From positions 7,421,501 to 7,485,500 of the forward strand of contig NZ_CP009241.1 of NCBI RefSeq assembly GCF_000758525.1: a stretch of DNA of 64,000 nt. The letters are read 5' to 3'. Below, in pieces: positions 34,062 through 43,571 of the stretch (positions are counted from its first letter, which is position 1; every line of letters begins with the position of its first letter). Both the position numbers and the translations under genes were made by a program. Source of the stretch: Paenibacillus sp. FSL H7-0357 (GTDB lineage Bacteria > Bacillota > Bacilli > Paenibacillales > Paenibacillaceae). The notes beneath the pieces are model-generated. The model was given only the letters and a program-made list of their open reading frames with translations, was not told the DNA's origin and did no database searches.

Positions 34062-35350
34062 TGTTCAAAAAGCTCAGAAACCGGTTCCTGATCGTCAATC
34101 TGGTCACTATCTCCGTGATGATGCTTGCCGCCTTCGCCGCCATCTACATCATTTCCTACCTGGATGTGCAGGCTAAGAATGAAATGGAGCTGCACCGGAG
34201 TGTAGAGTTGTACCAGAAACGGAAGGGCAACAATTCTGACGGGCCGCGGGATAACGGCACTGTCACCGGAATGCCGCTGCCGGATGGCGGGGGCATGGGC
34301 AGCATGGGCGGCGGAAATCCCCCGCCGGAACGTTCCGTGTCCTTCATGATTGAAACGGATGATCAGTGGAACCAAACAGGGACGCCAAAATCACAATTCA
34401 CCATGGAAGACGAGTTCTATCAGCAGGCGCTGCAGGAAGCGGTATCCACAGGCAAAAATACCGGGCGCTTCACCCTCGACGGCAGCGACTGGACCTTTGA
34501 GATTCAGCCAACCACTGACGGGCATATGCTGGTCTTCCTCGACATCACCGCCCGGCAGGAGATTCTGACCAATCTCAACTATACTTTTACTATCGTAGGC
34601 GTGGTCATGCTGATTATTCTCTATTTCACCAGCCGGTATTTTGCCAACCGCTCAATCCAGCCGGTCAAAGAAGCCTTTGATAAGCAGAAACAGTTCATCG
34701 CCGATGCCTCCCATGAGCTGAAGACACCGCTCGCCATCATTAGTACCAATACCGATGTGCTGCTCTCCAATGGGGAGGACACGATTGACCAGCAGTCGAA
34801 GTGGCTGCACTATATCAAGTCGGAAACAGAGCGGATGGCCAAGCTGACGAATGACTTGCTCTATTTAACGGAAATAGATGATTCGCGGACGGGCATGATC
34901 CATACCCCCTTTGATATCAGCGAAGCGGTCGAGAATATCATTCTGACGATGGAAGCTGTAATCTTCGAGAAGAACGTTGCTCTGGAGTATGATATTGAGC
35001 CTCATCTGACCGTTCAGGGCAACAGTGAGCAGATCAAGCAAGTGGTCATGATTCTGCTGGACAACGCTGTGAAATATACCGGCCCGAAAGGTGAGGTGAG
35101 CCTATCCTTGCGCAAACAGCATAATGATGTGGTGCTGGCCGTTACCAATACCGGCGAGGGCATCGCCCCGGAGCATCTCCCGCGGATCTTCGACCGGTTC
35201 TACCGCACCGATGCTTCCCGGGCACGCAAGCAAGGCGGGTACGGGCTTGGTCTTGCGATCGCGAAGTCGATCGTGGATCAGCACAAAGGGAAAATCTACG
35301 CCAAAAGTGTTGTCGGGGAGTCGGCTACGTTCTATGTGCAGCTGCCCTGA
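34061..35350 (+). CDS. Sensor histidine kinase partner of the VTC-operon regulator
   Basis: A 429-residue kinase with membrane helices at about 10-32 and 172-193 around an extracellular domain of some 140 residues. That domain includes a low-complexity stretch rich in Gly, Met and Pro (about 75-90). The H-box is ASHELKTPLAI, the N-box LLDNAVKYT, and the ATP lid GYGLGLAIAKS. The Gly/Met-rich stretch mirrors the tail of the divergently encoded repeat lipoprotein, which may be a coincidence of low complexity. Ligand unknown. Confidence 0.9.
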   Translation: MFKKLRNRFLIVNLVTISVMMLAAFAAIYIISYLDVQAKNEMELHRSVELYQKRKGNNSDGPRDNGTVTGMPLPDGGGMGSMGGGNPPPERSVSFMIETDDQWNQTGTPKSQFTMEDEFYQQALQEAVSTGKNTGRFTLDGSDWTFEIQPTTDGHMLVFLDITARQEILTNLNYTFTIVGVVMLIILYFTSRYFANRSIQPVKEAFDKQKQFIADASHELKTPLAIISTNTDVLLSNGEDTIDQQSKWLHYIKSETERMAKLTNDLLYLTEIDDSRTGMIHTPFDISEAVENIILTMEAVIFEKNVALEYDIEPHLTVQGNSEQIKQVVMILLDNAVKYTGPKGEVSLSLRKQHNDVVLAVTNTGEGIAPEHLPRIFDRFYRTDASRARKQGGYGLGLAIAKSIVDQHKGKIYAKSVVGESATFYVQLP

Positions 35351-35419
35351 AAGACACACAAGGAGTGTAAACAAATGATATAATACCAGCATTAAATGTT
35401 TTGAGCTGGAGGAATCACA

Positions 35420-36091
35420 TTGTTTCGAATCATGCTTGTGGAAGACGACGAGAAGATCAGAAGAATTGTAGCCGACACACTTCGCAAATGGAAATATGAG
35501 GTCATCGAGATATCATCCTTTGAACAGGTATTGGACGAGTTCACAGCAGGTCAGCCTCACCTGGTGCTGCTCGACGTAAACCTGCCGGTGTACGACGGGT
35601 TTTACTGGTGCCAGCAAATACGTTCTGTCTCCAAGGTGCCGATTATTTTCCTGTCCTCACGCAATCAGAATATGGATGTCATCATGGCCATTAATATGGG
35701 GGCGGATGACTTTGTGCAGAAGCCGTTCGACCTTGGCGTGCTTGTGGCGAAGGTGAGTGCGCTATTGCGACGCAATTACACCTACCAGGATGAGAGCCTG
35801 CAGATGGCTCACCGTCAGCTTATTTTTCATCTGTCCAACTCCTCCATCGAGTACGGGGGACAGACCGCAGAGCTGTCGCGGAATGAATTCATTATTCTGC
35901 AGACCATGATGAGAAATATCGGCAAAATCGTATCCCGGGACAGCTTGATGCAGGTGCTTTGGAGCGATGAGCAATTCATTGACGACAATACGCTAACCGT
36001 TAACGTAAATCGCCTGCGCCGCAAAATCGCGTTGCTGGGGCTGGAGGATTTCATCGTCACCCGCAAGGGAATGGGGTATATCATCGAATGA
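35420..36091 (+). CDS. BceR-like response regulator
   Basis: A 223-residue OmpR-type regulator starting at TTG 35420 with GCTGGAGG upstream. Key parts are LVEDDEKI, the acceptor LVLLDVNLPVYDGFYWC, the lysine in DDFVQKPFDLGVLVAKV, and a winged-helix domain ending VNRLRRKIALLGLEDFIVTRKGMGYIIE. The -VYDGFYWC- phrase and tail are typical of BceR/YxdJ regulators, which respond to cell-wall antibiotics. It overlaps the kinase gene by 4 bases. Confidence 0.9.
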   Translation: MFRIMLVEDDEKIRRIVADTLRKWKYEVIEISSFEQVLDEFTAGQPHLVLLDVNLPVYDGFYWCQQIRSVSKVPIIFLSSRNQNMDVIMAINMGADDFVQKPFDLGVLVAKVSALLRRNYTYQDESLQMAHRQLIFHLSNSSIEYGGQTAELSRNEFIILQTMMRNIGKIVSRDSLMQVLWSDEQFIDDNTLTVNVNRLRRKIALLGLEDFIVTRKGMGYIIE

Positions 36092-37071
36092 GCTTCTGGC
36101 GATTCCTGAAATATGAGAGACCGTATATTTTCCTGTACGGCGCCGCATTTCTTCTGACGGTTACCGTGTTTGCTGCCGATCCGCAAATTCCCTGGCGCTG
36201 GAAAACCTTCTTCTATGCGCTCGCGCTGGTCCTTTTATGCCTTGCTGTTTTTTTGCTTCACCGTTATATGAAGAATGTGCAGACCCTCCGCCGGATAGCC
36301 GATGAAGATACGGAGCCGCTGTCACTGGAGGCCGAGGTTTGCCGGGAAGCTATGGAACAGCTGCAAATTCAGCATATCCGCGCCATGAACGAAGTGCAGA
36401 TGCAGCAGAAGGAGCATTATGATTTTATCGTTACCTGGTTTCACGAGGTGAAGACGCCCATCGCCGTGCTCCGGTTGATGCAGCAGACGGAGATCGATCA
36501 CAACAGTCTGGAAGAAGAGTTATCACGGATTGAGCACTACGTCGACCAGGCGTTATATTATTCCAGGCTCGACACCTTCAACCAGGACTATGAAATCGTG
36601 AACTGCAATTTGGAGCTGCTAATCAAGGAAGCTGTCAAAGCCCACTCCAAGACGTTCATCTTCAAAAAAATCAAAATCCGGCTCGATGTACAATCCACGA
36701 TGGTGCAAAGCGACTCCAAATGGCTGTCCTTCATTATCAACCAGCTGATCACGAACAGCCTGAAATATACCAGGGATCAAGGAGAAATATCCTTCGCTAC
36801 CCGGGTTACCCAGCATGAGAAACTGCTTATTGTACGTGATAATGGCATCGGGATTGACCGCAAGGATCTGCCGCGGGTGTTCAACCGCGGATTCACTGGC
36901 ACCAATGGACGCGCGTATACGAAATCAACAGGAATGGGGTTGTATTTGGCCCAGGAGCTATCCAAAAAACTGGGGCACTACATTTCCTGCGAATCCGAGG
37001 CAGGAAGCTTCACCGAATTCACCATCCACTTCCCGAAGAACCATGATCCTTATTTGAAAATACTGCAATAA
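36088..37071 (+). CDS. BceS-like intramembrane-sensing histidine kinase
   Basis: A 327-residue kinase with two membrane helices close together (about 12-30 and 36-58) and almost no extracellular loop, the hallmark of BceS-type kinases that sense through their ABC transporter. The H-box is WFHEVKTPIAVL, followed by NSLKYT, DNGIGI and GMGLYLAQELS. The partner transporter is the BceAB-like pair at 39212-41919 on the opposite strand. The system likely detects and resists a peptide antibiotic. Confidence 0.9.
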   Translation: MSFWRFLKYERPYIFLYGAAFLLTVTVFAADPQIPWRWKTFFYALALVLLCLAVFLLHRYMKNVQTLRRIADEDTEPLSLEAEVCREAMEQLQIQHIRAMNEVQMQQKEHYDFIVTWFHEVKTPIAVLRLMQQTEIDHNSLEEELSRIEHYVDQALYYSRLDTFNQDYEIVNCNLELLIKEAVKAHSKTFIFKKIKIRLDVQSTMVQSDSKWLSFIINQLITNSLKYTRDQGEISFATRVTQHEKLLIVRDNGIGIDRKDLPRVFNRGFTGTNGRAYTKSTGMGLYLAQELSKKLGHYISCESEAGSFTEFTIHFPKNHDPYLKILQ

Positions 37072-37620
37072 GTGATCTCTACTATAAGTATATTTTCTGG
37101 CATAGAAGACAGCTTGTCTTGGAGTGAACAAATGAGGGTTGGAGCTAACAACGTCAGCATTTGTTGTACAATGTGCAGGATTTTTTTAATTTGGTGCTTG
37201 AATCATAACAAACTCAAGTGGAAACAGTGAACTTAAATCCCCCCTTCCCGTTTCCCAGCAAGCGATAGTTGGAAATAGGATATCTGCTCTCACTGATTCC
37301 ACTTTTTCGGGTGAATGCCACTTCATTTTTCTGCAACTTCCACGCCCGATCCCGCTTTTTATCTTTTGATTCCGCAGTCTCTCCAAGCAGCGCCCGCGGG
37401 TTCAGAACACTTTTTGTTTTTTGTATTTGTTTTAACCAAAAATCTGGTGGAGCATAGCCGATGATTGAATAATCAAGTTCATAACCTTGAGGAATTGCTA
37501 ATTGAATAAGCAACAACTTACTTAAACAACGCCGAGCAGCGATCCTCCAATAACCAAAGAATCGCTGCTGTCTCATTCTAAAAAAAACAACTTGAATAGA
37601 GGAGTTACACGTCAGACCGG
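37072..37620. other. Gene-free stretch between convergent Bce genes
   Basis: About 550 bases. A minus-strand frame is open from 37777 to 37214 but overlaps the serine hydrolase's 3' end, has no ribosome binding site and shows no protein-like pattern, so I do not call it. No clear terminator was seen. Confidence 0.5.
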
Positions 37621-39141
37621 TTATCCATGAATTTTGCCGGCGGTTCTTCCCTTCCGATTTAAACCTATGCTGCGTACGAACAACAACATTTTGACCGCAC
37701 CGATGCATAGCGACAGAATACTCAGTACAAAGGCCAAATGTCCAATCCCCGGCAGAAACGAAAAGGCGACACTCCAAGTTGCAGCAGATCGGATCAGGAC
37801 ATATAAGACGGCAGCAGGCACCGCCAGATTAAAAATAAGCAGGCACAAGATGAAAAGAGTGATGCGTAGCGGGCTGAGCCGGAATCTTTTATTCCACCGG
37901 AATAGGTTGTATACCGACAAGCCCAGTAAAATAATGGCCGCCACGCCGGCAAGGTCAATGATCATGTTGGTTCTGATGACGCCGTCCGCTCCCTCCAGCG
38001 AAGGTTCCTTATGATGCAGAATGTCGCGGATACCCGATACAATCATGCCAAACTTTGAACCACGCACAAAATAATCATGGGCATTGATCAACACCACAAT
38101 TCCTGTGTCTCCATCCAACAGCATATCGGAAGCGAAATTTTGGACAGCCCCGTTATGCCAGACAGCGCCATCGGATATCTGCCACCCCATTCCATAGTAC
38201 CCGCCCGAAGGGTCAGGGACGGCGGGCTTATGCATTTGGGCGATGCTGTCAGCGCTTGCTACTACGCTACCCTCGAAGCGGCCTTTATTGATTTGCGCGA
38301 TTAAGTAATTGGACATATCCTCAGCGGTGGAGATCAGAAAGCCGGAAGCAAGCATGGACGGATTATACGGCAGTTCTGTCGGCATCATAAAACCAAACAC
38401 AGACTGATGTCCTGATGCCATCCCCTTTTTCTTCGCCTCCGTCTTAGAGGTGAAGCTGTTCTTCATCTCCAGCGGGTCATAAACATGTTTCTGAATATAG
38501 TCGGCATAGGACATGCCAGTGACAGCCTTAATAATTCCGCCTAATATGTCGTAGTTAAAGTTGGAGTATTGAAATTTGGAGCCAACGGGTTCGGTCAGCG
38601 ATATGTTTTTGAGGTCTTCAATGAGCCGGTCGATCGTCGGAGTATTATTGGCAAACGCACGCCGCCCATCATGAGTAGAGAGACCGCTCGTCTGATTCAG
38701 CAGTTGTCTGACCGTGATTTGGCCGGAGGCTTCCTTGTCGGCCAGCTCAAATTGCGGCAAATACCGCCGCACCGGATCATCCAGTTCAATTTTCCCTTGT
38801 TGGACCAGTTGCATGATGGCCAGAGCAGTAAAGGATTTCGAGATCGATCCCAGAATAAAAGGCGTCTGCGGAGTTACCGGACGCTGGTCGGAACCCGCTA
38901 CTCCGTATCCTTGCATGTAGACAGGCTGATCTCCTTTGACGATGCCGACAGCCACCCCGGGAATGTCCAGTCTGTCCATCATTGATTTTACAAACGCATC
39001 GATCTTCGCAGTATCCGGGGCAGTAAGTGCCGGATCTGCATACGCTGTATCCGATGGCCGAACTGTCATCATCACAGTTCCTCCAACCAGGACCAGTATG
39101 AACATTATAACTTGAAATTTTATGAATACGTTCTGTTTCAT
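37621..39141 (-). CDS. Membrane-anchored beta-lactamase-family serine hydrolase
   Basis: A 506-residue protein from ATG 39141 (GAAGAGG upstream). A signal/anchor helix is followed by a class C beta-lactamase/DD-peptidase-like domain with the SxxK nucleophile motif in GSISKSFTAL, the Tyr motif in QYSNFNYDILGG and the third motif WHNGA. A C-terminal part with three membrane helices follows. Such proteins are usually esterases or D-amino-acid peptidases. It is 70 bases downstream of the BceB-like permease on the same strand, so it may share the antibiotic-resistance operon. Confidence 0.88.
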   Translation of the reverse strand: MKQNVFIKFQVIMFILVLVGGTVMMTVRPSDTAYADPALTAPDTAKIDAFVKSMMDRLDIPGVAVGIVKGDQPVYMQGYGVAGSDQRPVTPQTPFILGSISKSFTALAIMQLVQQGKIELDDPVRRYLPQFELADKEASGQITVRQLLNQTSGLSTHDGRRAFANNTPTIDRLIEDLKNISLTEPVGSKFQYSNFNYDILGGIIKAVTGMSYADYIQKHVYDPLEMKNSFTSKTEAKKKGMASGHQSVFGFMMPTELPYNPSMLASGFLISTAEDMSNYLIAQINKGRFEGSVVASADSIAQMHKPAVPDPSGGYYGMGWQISDGAVWHNGAVQNFASDMLLDGDTGIVVLINAHDYFVRGSKFGMIVSGIRDILHHKEPSLEGADGVIRTNMIIDLAGVAAIILLGLSVYNLFRWNKRFRLSPLRITLFILCLLIFNLAVPAAVLYVLIRSAATWSVAFSFLPGIGHLAFVLSILSLCIGAVKMLLFVRSIGLNRKGRTAGKIHG

Positions 39142-39211
39142 AATTGCTATACCTCTTCCTTCTCCAAATTTCAAATTCAATCTAAGTCCGTAAGCGATTG
39201 CCCTGGAGGAG

Positions 39212-41176
39212 TTACGGGTTTTCGTTGACAGTTTTATAATAGACATTCGTGGAAGAAGCGTAGAACAGTACGTAAATAAGGAAATATACGCCCATAATGC
39301 CCCACACGATTGCCGTATGTCCAGTAAAGGCCTGTACGGAATCCAGGATGTAATATTTGATAATAAACCAGCTATGCAGCACTCCGAGCGCGAGCGGCGG
39401 CAAAAAGACAAACAGCAGTTGCTTGCGGATCACGCTTTTCATTTGCCGGTCATCCACGCCCATTTTTCGCAGAATCGTATATTGCAGCCGCTCGTCCGTG
39501 GCTTCGCGCAATTGCTTGAAATAAATCACACTGGCAAGCGCGAAGATCGCAATCAGGGCCAAAAAGCCACTGGCGAACAGCATGAGCGATGAGCCTTCAA
39601 TTTGCTTGGAGTACACGTCTGCGAACGCGGAGTAATAAGCGCCTGGCGTCTCCGTGACGATCGCATGCACCTGCTTCGACAGTTCTTCAGCCCGGTCAGC
39701 AGCAGCAATATCGTAGATTTCAAAAGACTTCTTATCCGCATGCTCCCGCAGGTTCTGATAGGCCTCGTCAGAAATCACGAGCACCGCAGGTATGATCAGC
39801 ATGGATTTCACCGGATCTGACGACCAGCCAAGATAGGCATAGTCCTTCTTCTCTATAATCCGAAAGGTCGTTTCCACATTCGTCTTCACCGTAAATTCCG
39901 GCTCCTTGTTTGCGGCATAGAATTGCGAGAAGTCCGACCCACGGGCAAGGGTTACCGCTTCATCGCCTTGCAGATCTAGGATCTGCTTGGGGTCCCGTTT
40001 CTTCATCAGCCCGTTATAGGTTTGCTCGGATACAAGCAGCAGGGATGGAGTATAGTACTCGGGCTTCTCAAAGGCTGAACCCATGTCCGATACCGGATCA
40101 GCCACTATGGCCTCTTGCGTCAGGTGGTACCGGACCTCGTGGCCGGAGCTTCGAATCAGGCTGTCGATCTGGTTGTTTTTTTCAGAGGCCAGCGATTCAA
40201 ACGCTATATCATTAGGCAGGTTTATCCCCGCAGCTTCGAACTGCACCTTATAGTTAATGGTCATGAAGCTCAACATCAGCATAATCGCCGCACTGAACAA
40301 GGAAATAAAGGTTAAGTTCAGCGTATTGCCTCTAATCTGAAAGCGCAGGGAAGAGGTCCATAGCATCGTGTTGCCTTCGTAATATTTTCTGCGGCGGCTT
40401 ACCGCCTGTAGCAGCCAGCCGGCAAATTGACGAAAGAACAGGAAGGTGCCCGCGATAATGCCAATGGCCACGGCAATCATACTTACGGTCGCGTAGTCCT
40501 GCCAGAACACCGAACCTTTCCCGCTACTGATCAGAGCAAAGGCCATGCCCAGCAGAAGTACAGAAATCATAGCCATTGCAGTGGAAATGCGCACGGGCTT
40601 CTCCATCTTTTTCACTGCATGGAACAATTCCGTAAGCTGCACCCGGCTCAGCATCATGTGGCTCTGAATGCTAATAATTACAGCAAGCAATAAGAAAACA
40701 CCGGCAGTAGAGGCAATCGACTGGATGGGGAATGTCAGTGAGATCACTTGATCGTAATGCATTAAATTCATCAGCAGCATCCCAAACAGCTTGGACAGCA
40801 AGCCGCCGGCCAATATCCCTGTGACCAGTGAGATCGCGCTCATGAACAGTGTTTCATAAAATACCATCCGTGTGATTTGCCGTTCGTTCAGGCCGTATAG
40901 CAGATACATGCCGAACTCTTTTTTGCGCTGCTTCATGAAGAAGGAATTGGCATAAAGAATAAAAAATATGATAAATAAAAACACAACGAGCGAAGCGATG
41001 CCCACACCCGTCTGGAAGTTGGCCCGGTTCTGCAGCGCATCCATAATATCTTCGTTGTACATCAGGGATGAGAAGGTGAATTGAATAATAACGCCGGTAA
41101 TCATTGAGAACAGATAGATTGTATATAGACGGAAGTTGCATTTAACGTTTCGGACAGTAAGATCGAGCAGGCTCAT
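39212..41176 (-). CDS. BceB-like ABC transporter permease (FtsX-type)
   Basis: A 654-residue permease with ten membrane helices in the Bce arrangement: an FtsX-like block in the N-terminal half (KKEFGMYLLYGLNERQI), a large extracellular domain of about 200 residues between helices seven and eight, then a C-terminal FtsX block (QYTILRKMGVDDRQM). BceB proteins remove peptide antibiotics from lipid targets and also serve as the sensor for the cognate kinase. It overlaps the ATPase gene by 4 bases. Confidence 0.92.
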   Translation of the reverse strand: MSLLDLTVRNVKCNFRLYTIYLFSMITGVIIQFTFSSLMYNEDIMDALQNRANFQTGVGIASLVVFLFIIFFILYANSFFMKQRKKEFGMYLLYGLNERQITRMVFYETLFMSAISLVTGILAGGLLSKLFGMLLMNLMHYDQVISLTFPIQSIASTAGVFLLLAVIISIQSHMMLSRVQLTELFHAVKKMEKPVRISTAMAMISVLLLGMAFALISSGKGSVFWQDYATVSMIAVAIGIIAGTFLFFRQFAGWLLQAVSRRRKYYEGNTMLWTSSLRFQIRGNTLNLTFISLFSAAIMLMLSFMTINYKVQFEAAGINLPNDIAFESLASEKNNQIDSLIRSSGHEVRYHLTQEAIVADPVSDMGSAFEKPEYYTPSLLLVSEQTYNGLMKKRDPKQILDLQGDEAVTLARGSDFSQFYAANKEPEFTVKTNVETTFRIIEKKDYAYLGWSSDPVKSMLIIPAVLVISDEAYQNLREHADKKSFEIYDIAAADRAEELSKQVHAIVTETPGAYYSAFADVYSKQIEGSSLMLFASGFLALIAIFALASVIYFKQLREATDERLQYTILRKMGVDDRQMKSVIRKQLLFVFLPPLALGVLHSWFIIKYYILDSVQAFTGHTAIVWGIMGVYFLIYVLFYASSTNVYYKTVNENP

Positions 41177-41919
41177 CGCAGCTTGCCCCCCATCAAGCTT
41201 TGGGTCTCCAGAATCCGGTCATAGAATGCTTTTTGCGTCTGTTCACCTGTGTAGAGCTCGTTGACAATTCCCCCGTCTCGCAGAAAAATCACCCTTTTAC
41301 AGTAGCTGGCCGCATAGGGATCATGAGTCACCATCATAATCGTTGTGCCGAACGTCTCATTCAGCCCCACGAGCTGCTCCAGCAGTTGTGTTGCGGACCG
41401 TGAATCCAGCGCTCCCGTTGGCTCATCTGCAAAAACAATGGACGGTTTAGTAATGATGGCCCGCGCTGAAGCTACCCGCTGCTTCTGTCCGCCTGATATC
41501 TCGCTCGGATATTTATGAAGGACTCCTTCAATATTAAGCGCCTGCACAATCGGCTGCAGCAGCCGTTCCATCTCTTCCACTTTCACTTTGCGCAAAGAGA
41601 GCGGCAGCAGAATATTTTCTTTGGCCGTCAATGTATCCAGAAGATTATAATCCTGAAAAATAAATCCCATGCGCTCCTGCCGGAATTGCCTCAGCGACTT
41701 TTTCTTGAGATTCAGCAGGGATTGCCCTTCCAGCCACACTTCGCCACCCGTGAACCGGTCAATCGTAGACAATACATTCATCAGCGTCGATTTCCCTGAG
41801 CCTGAAGGCCCCATGATCGCTGTAAGCTCTCCGGACTCAATGATCAAATCAATATTCTTAAGTACTGCTGCCGTTCCATAATTTTTCGATAGATTTTTGG
41901 TCTGAATGACAGTTTGTAT
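41173..41919 (-). CDS. BceA-like ABC transporter ATPase (non-canonical start)
   Basis: The conserved core has Walker A GPSGSGKST, Q-loop FIFQDYNLLDTL, signature ISGGQKQRV and Walker B VFADEPTGALD, as in BceA. The expected N-terminal strand (IQTVIQTKNLSKNYGTAAVL) is encoded in frame up to about 41919. Yet between the upstream stop and the TTG at 41847 there is no ATG, GTG or TTG in this frame. The best-placed codon is ATA at 41919, with GGGAGGAG 6 bases upstream. An ATG one frame over leads to an early stop. I set the start at the ATA (248 residues); TTG 41847 would delete the first strand. Confidence 0.85.
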   Translation of the reverse strand: MQTVIQTKNLSKNYGTAAVLKNIDLIIESGELTAIMGPSGSGKSTLMNVLSTIDRFTGGEVWLEGQSLLNLKKKSLRQFRQERMGFIFQDYNLLDTLTAKENILLPLSLRKVKVEEMERLLQPIVQALNIEGVLHKYPSEISGGQKQRVASARAIITKPSIVFADEPTGALDSRSATQLLEQLVGLNETFGTTIMMVTHDPYAASYCKRVIFLRDGGIVNELYTGEQTQKAFYDRILETQSLMGGKLR

Positions 41920-42184
41920 TTCATTCTCCTCCCTTTCCTGTTTTTTATCTTAGCCGTGATGTGGACTTGCAACCATAGAAGCAGAATGAATCTGAGTGAC
42001 ATTTTTGTCACTCACAGACCGGATATGATTAAATGTCATTAACCATGCGGTAGGCGCGGGTATTTATTAAGAAGATTTCTCCTGCCTGTGATAAGGCAGA
42101 ATGATGCATACAATCATCCATTTTCGATCAACCTACTGGTTAGCGTTCCTATGGGGCGCGTTAATAACAGGAGGCGATCAACCT

Positions 42185-42409
42185 ATGGCAAAACCGGATA
42201 ACCGTGCAGACAACGTAGAGCATTTACAGCAGAGCATTCAGAATACAGAGCAGAACCTTGAAGAAGCCGAAGGCTACTTAAACGAGTTTGCTTCGGAAAT
42301 CAGCAGTGAAGAACGGAACCAGATTGAAGAAAAGAATGAACGGCGCAAGGAAAGCATCCGGGGCTTCCGCGCGGAAGTTAAGGACGAGGCAGCTCATTCC
42401 CAGGAGTAG
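42185..42409 (+). CDS. tlp: Small acid-soluble spore protein Tlp
   Basis: A 74-residue highly charged protein from ATG 42185 (AGGAGGCGATC upstream). It begins MAKPDNRADNVEHLQQSIQN and continues with the Tlp pattern NLEEAEGYL, EERNQIEEKNERRKESI and VKDEA. Tlp is made in the forespore and stored in the mature spore. Its presence identifies an endospore former. A strong terminator follows. Confidence 0.92.
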   Translation: MAKPDNRADNVEHLQQSIQNTEQNLEEAEGYLNEFASEISSEERNQIEEKNERRKESIRGFRAEVKDEAAHSQE

Positions 42410-42417
42410 TTGACCGC

Positions 42418-42463
42418 AAACGGCGGCCCACCCGATTTACCCGGGCTGGACCGCCGTTTGTAC
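42418..42463. terminator. Bidirectional terminator after tlp
   Basis: AAACGGCGG pairs with CCGCCGTTT, with an inner partly paired CCCG/CGGG region. It lies between tlp and the convergent RidA gene. Confidence 0.75.
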
Positions 42464-42475
42464 GTCGATATTTTA

Positions 42476-42847
42476 CTATTTGCGGGGGTTATAGGCCACT
42501 GCGTCTATCTGCACCTTGAGTCCATCCGGACCACCCACATGGGCAAACTCGGTGGAAATGGTTTTTCTGGCCGGATATTTACCTTTGAACCTGCGTTTGA
42601 ACACCTCTTCCATGACCGGAATATCCCATACATCCCTAAGCAGGATATCCACCTTTACGACAGCATCCAGCTGCAAATTCACCTGCTGCAATCTCTGGCT
42701 CATATCATTCAGCGCCCCTTCAACCTGCTCCGCTGGCGATCCGCCCACATTGCCGACACAGAAGCTGAGAAAGATAAAATCCCCCGCCACAACAATGCCC
42801 GAATAGGCATACTCTTCATTTACATCAAGTCTAACGATTTCGCTCAT
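42476..42847 (-). CDS. RidA/YjgF-family protein
   Basis: A 123-residue protein of the Rid superfamily: FIFLSFCVGNVGGSPAEQVEGALNDM, then VVKVDILLRDVWDIPVMEEVF, and the closing VGGPDGLKVQIDAVAY. In place of the arginine-containing motif of true RidA deaminases (IEC/R) it has PDGLKVQIDA, so imine hydrolysis is less certain. It stands alone, convergent with tlp. Confidence 0.85.
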   Translation of the reverse strand: MSEIVRLDVNEEYAYSGIVVAGDFIFLSFCVGNVGGSPAEQVEGALNDMSQRLQQVNLQLDAVVKVDILLRDVWDIPVMEEVFKRRFKGKYPARKTISTEFAHVGGPDGLKVQIDAVAYNPRK

Positions 42848-42923
42848 CTAATTGTCATCTCCCTATACAAGATACACCGATTATATAGGGTGATATCGGA
42901 CAACAGTTTGTCGCAGATCTCAA

Positions 42924-43143
42924 CTATATAGTTTGAACTTAAGACCTTTCTGGTTTGGGGTATTGTCGTAACTGCGGAGAATGTTTGGACTTCCGGCCGC
43001 TGTTGTCTGCAGATTTCTTGATTTTATTCCGCTGTTTGCGGTTGAAATCCACGACAAAGGCGGACGCTATCGCTCCTCCAGTTTCAAACCTCCCCTCCGT
43101 CACTTCCACCCTTTTTTTTATTTTCCAAGTTCATTCTGTATAG
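42924..43143. repeat. MITE-like dispersed repeat, family A, copy 2
   Basis: A 220-bp copy of the element at 20848-21064, with ends CTATATAGTTTGAACTT and, read inward from the right, CTATACAGAATGAACTT. The same GGACTTCCGGCCGCTGTTG core and internal stem are present. It is followed directly by repeat family B. Confidence 0.85.
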
Positions 43144-43180
43144 CAAAGAAATATTTACTCAGAGGCTGATCTAGGGCGTC

Positions 43181-43571
43181 TCGCCACTAGGTAGTTTTTT
43201 CGGTGGAGGCTTACGTCTCGGTGTTATAAAGACTTCGCTCTTTTTCCGAAGGCGTGTGTGCGTCCGGAAAGTGTATTCCTGGCTCTGAGCACGAACGGAC
43301 CGAGTTGCACTTATTTGGGGATTTTAGCCCGTTACAGTACAACACCGGACTCCAGCGCAGTTATTTCTCCCTGCTGGCCGTTTTTAGATAGAATGCAGAG
43401 CAGATAAGGTCACCTGGGTCCGCATAAGAGAATAAACAGGTGTTTTACTCTCTATAGCGCCTCCTGAATCCGTTACGAGTAAACAAACCCGCTGCGGGCT
43501 TTTAGGGACCCTACTTTCAATACTAAATTCCTGCTTCCCCAGAGCTCTTCCAGTTTGAAAACATGCTCTAG
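43181..43571. repeat. Dispersed non-coding repeat, family B, copy 1
   Basis: About 390 bases from TCGCCACTAGGTAG to ACATGCTCTAG, matching 56337-56722 almost base for base with scattered substitutions and a few short indels. No reading frame is kept between the copies. The last few bases overlap the stop codon of the Lrp gene. Confidence 0.9.

Noticed and set aside
37214..37777. 187-codon minus-strand frame
   Set aside because: Overlaps the serine hydrolase end, shows no domain pattern and has no start signal.
42924..43571. Repeats A and B as an insertion sequence
   Set aside because: No transposase or kept reading frame is present; they are listed as non-coding repeats only.
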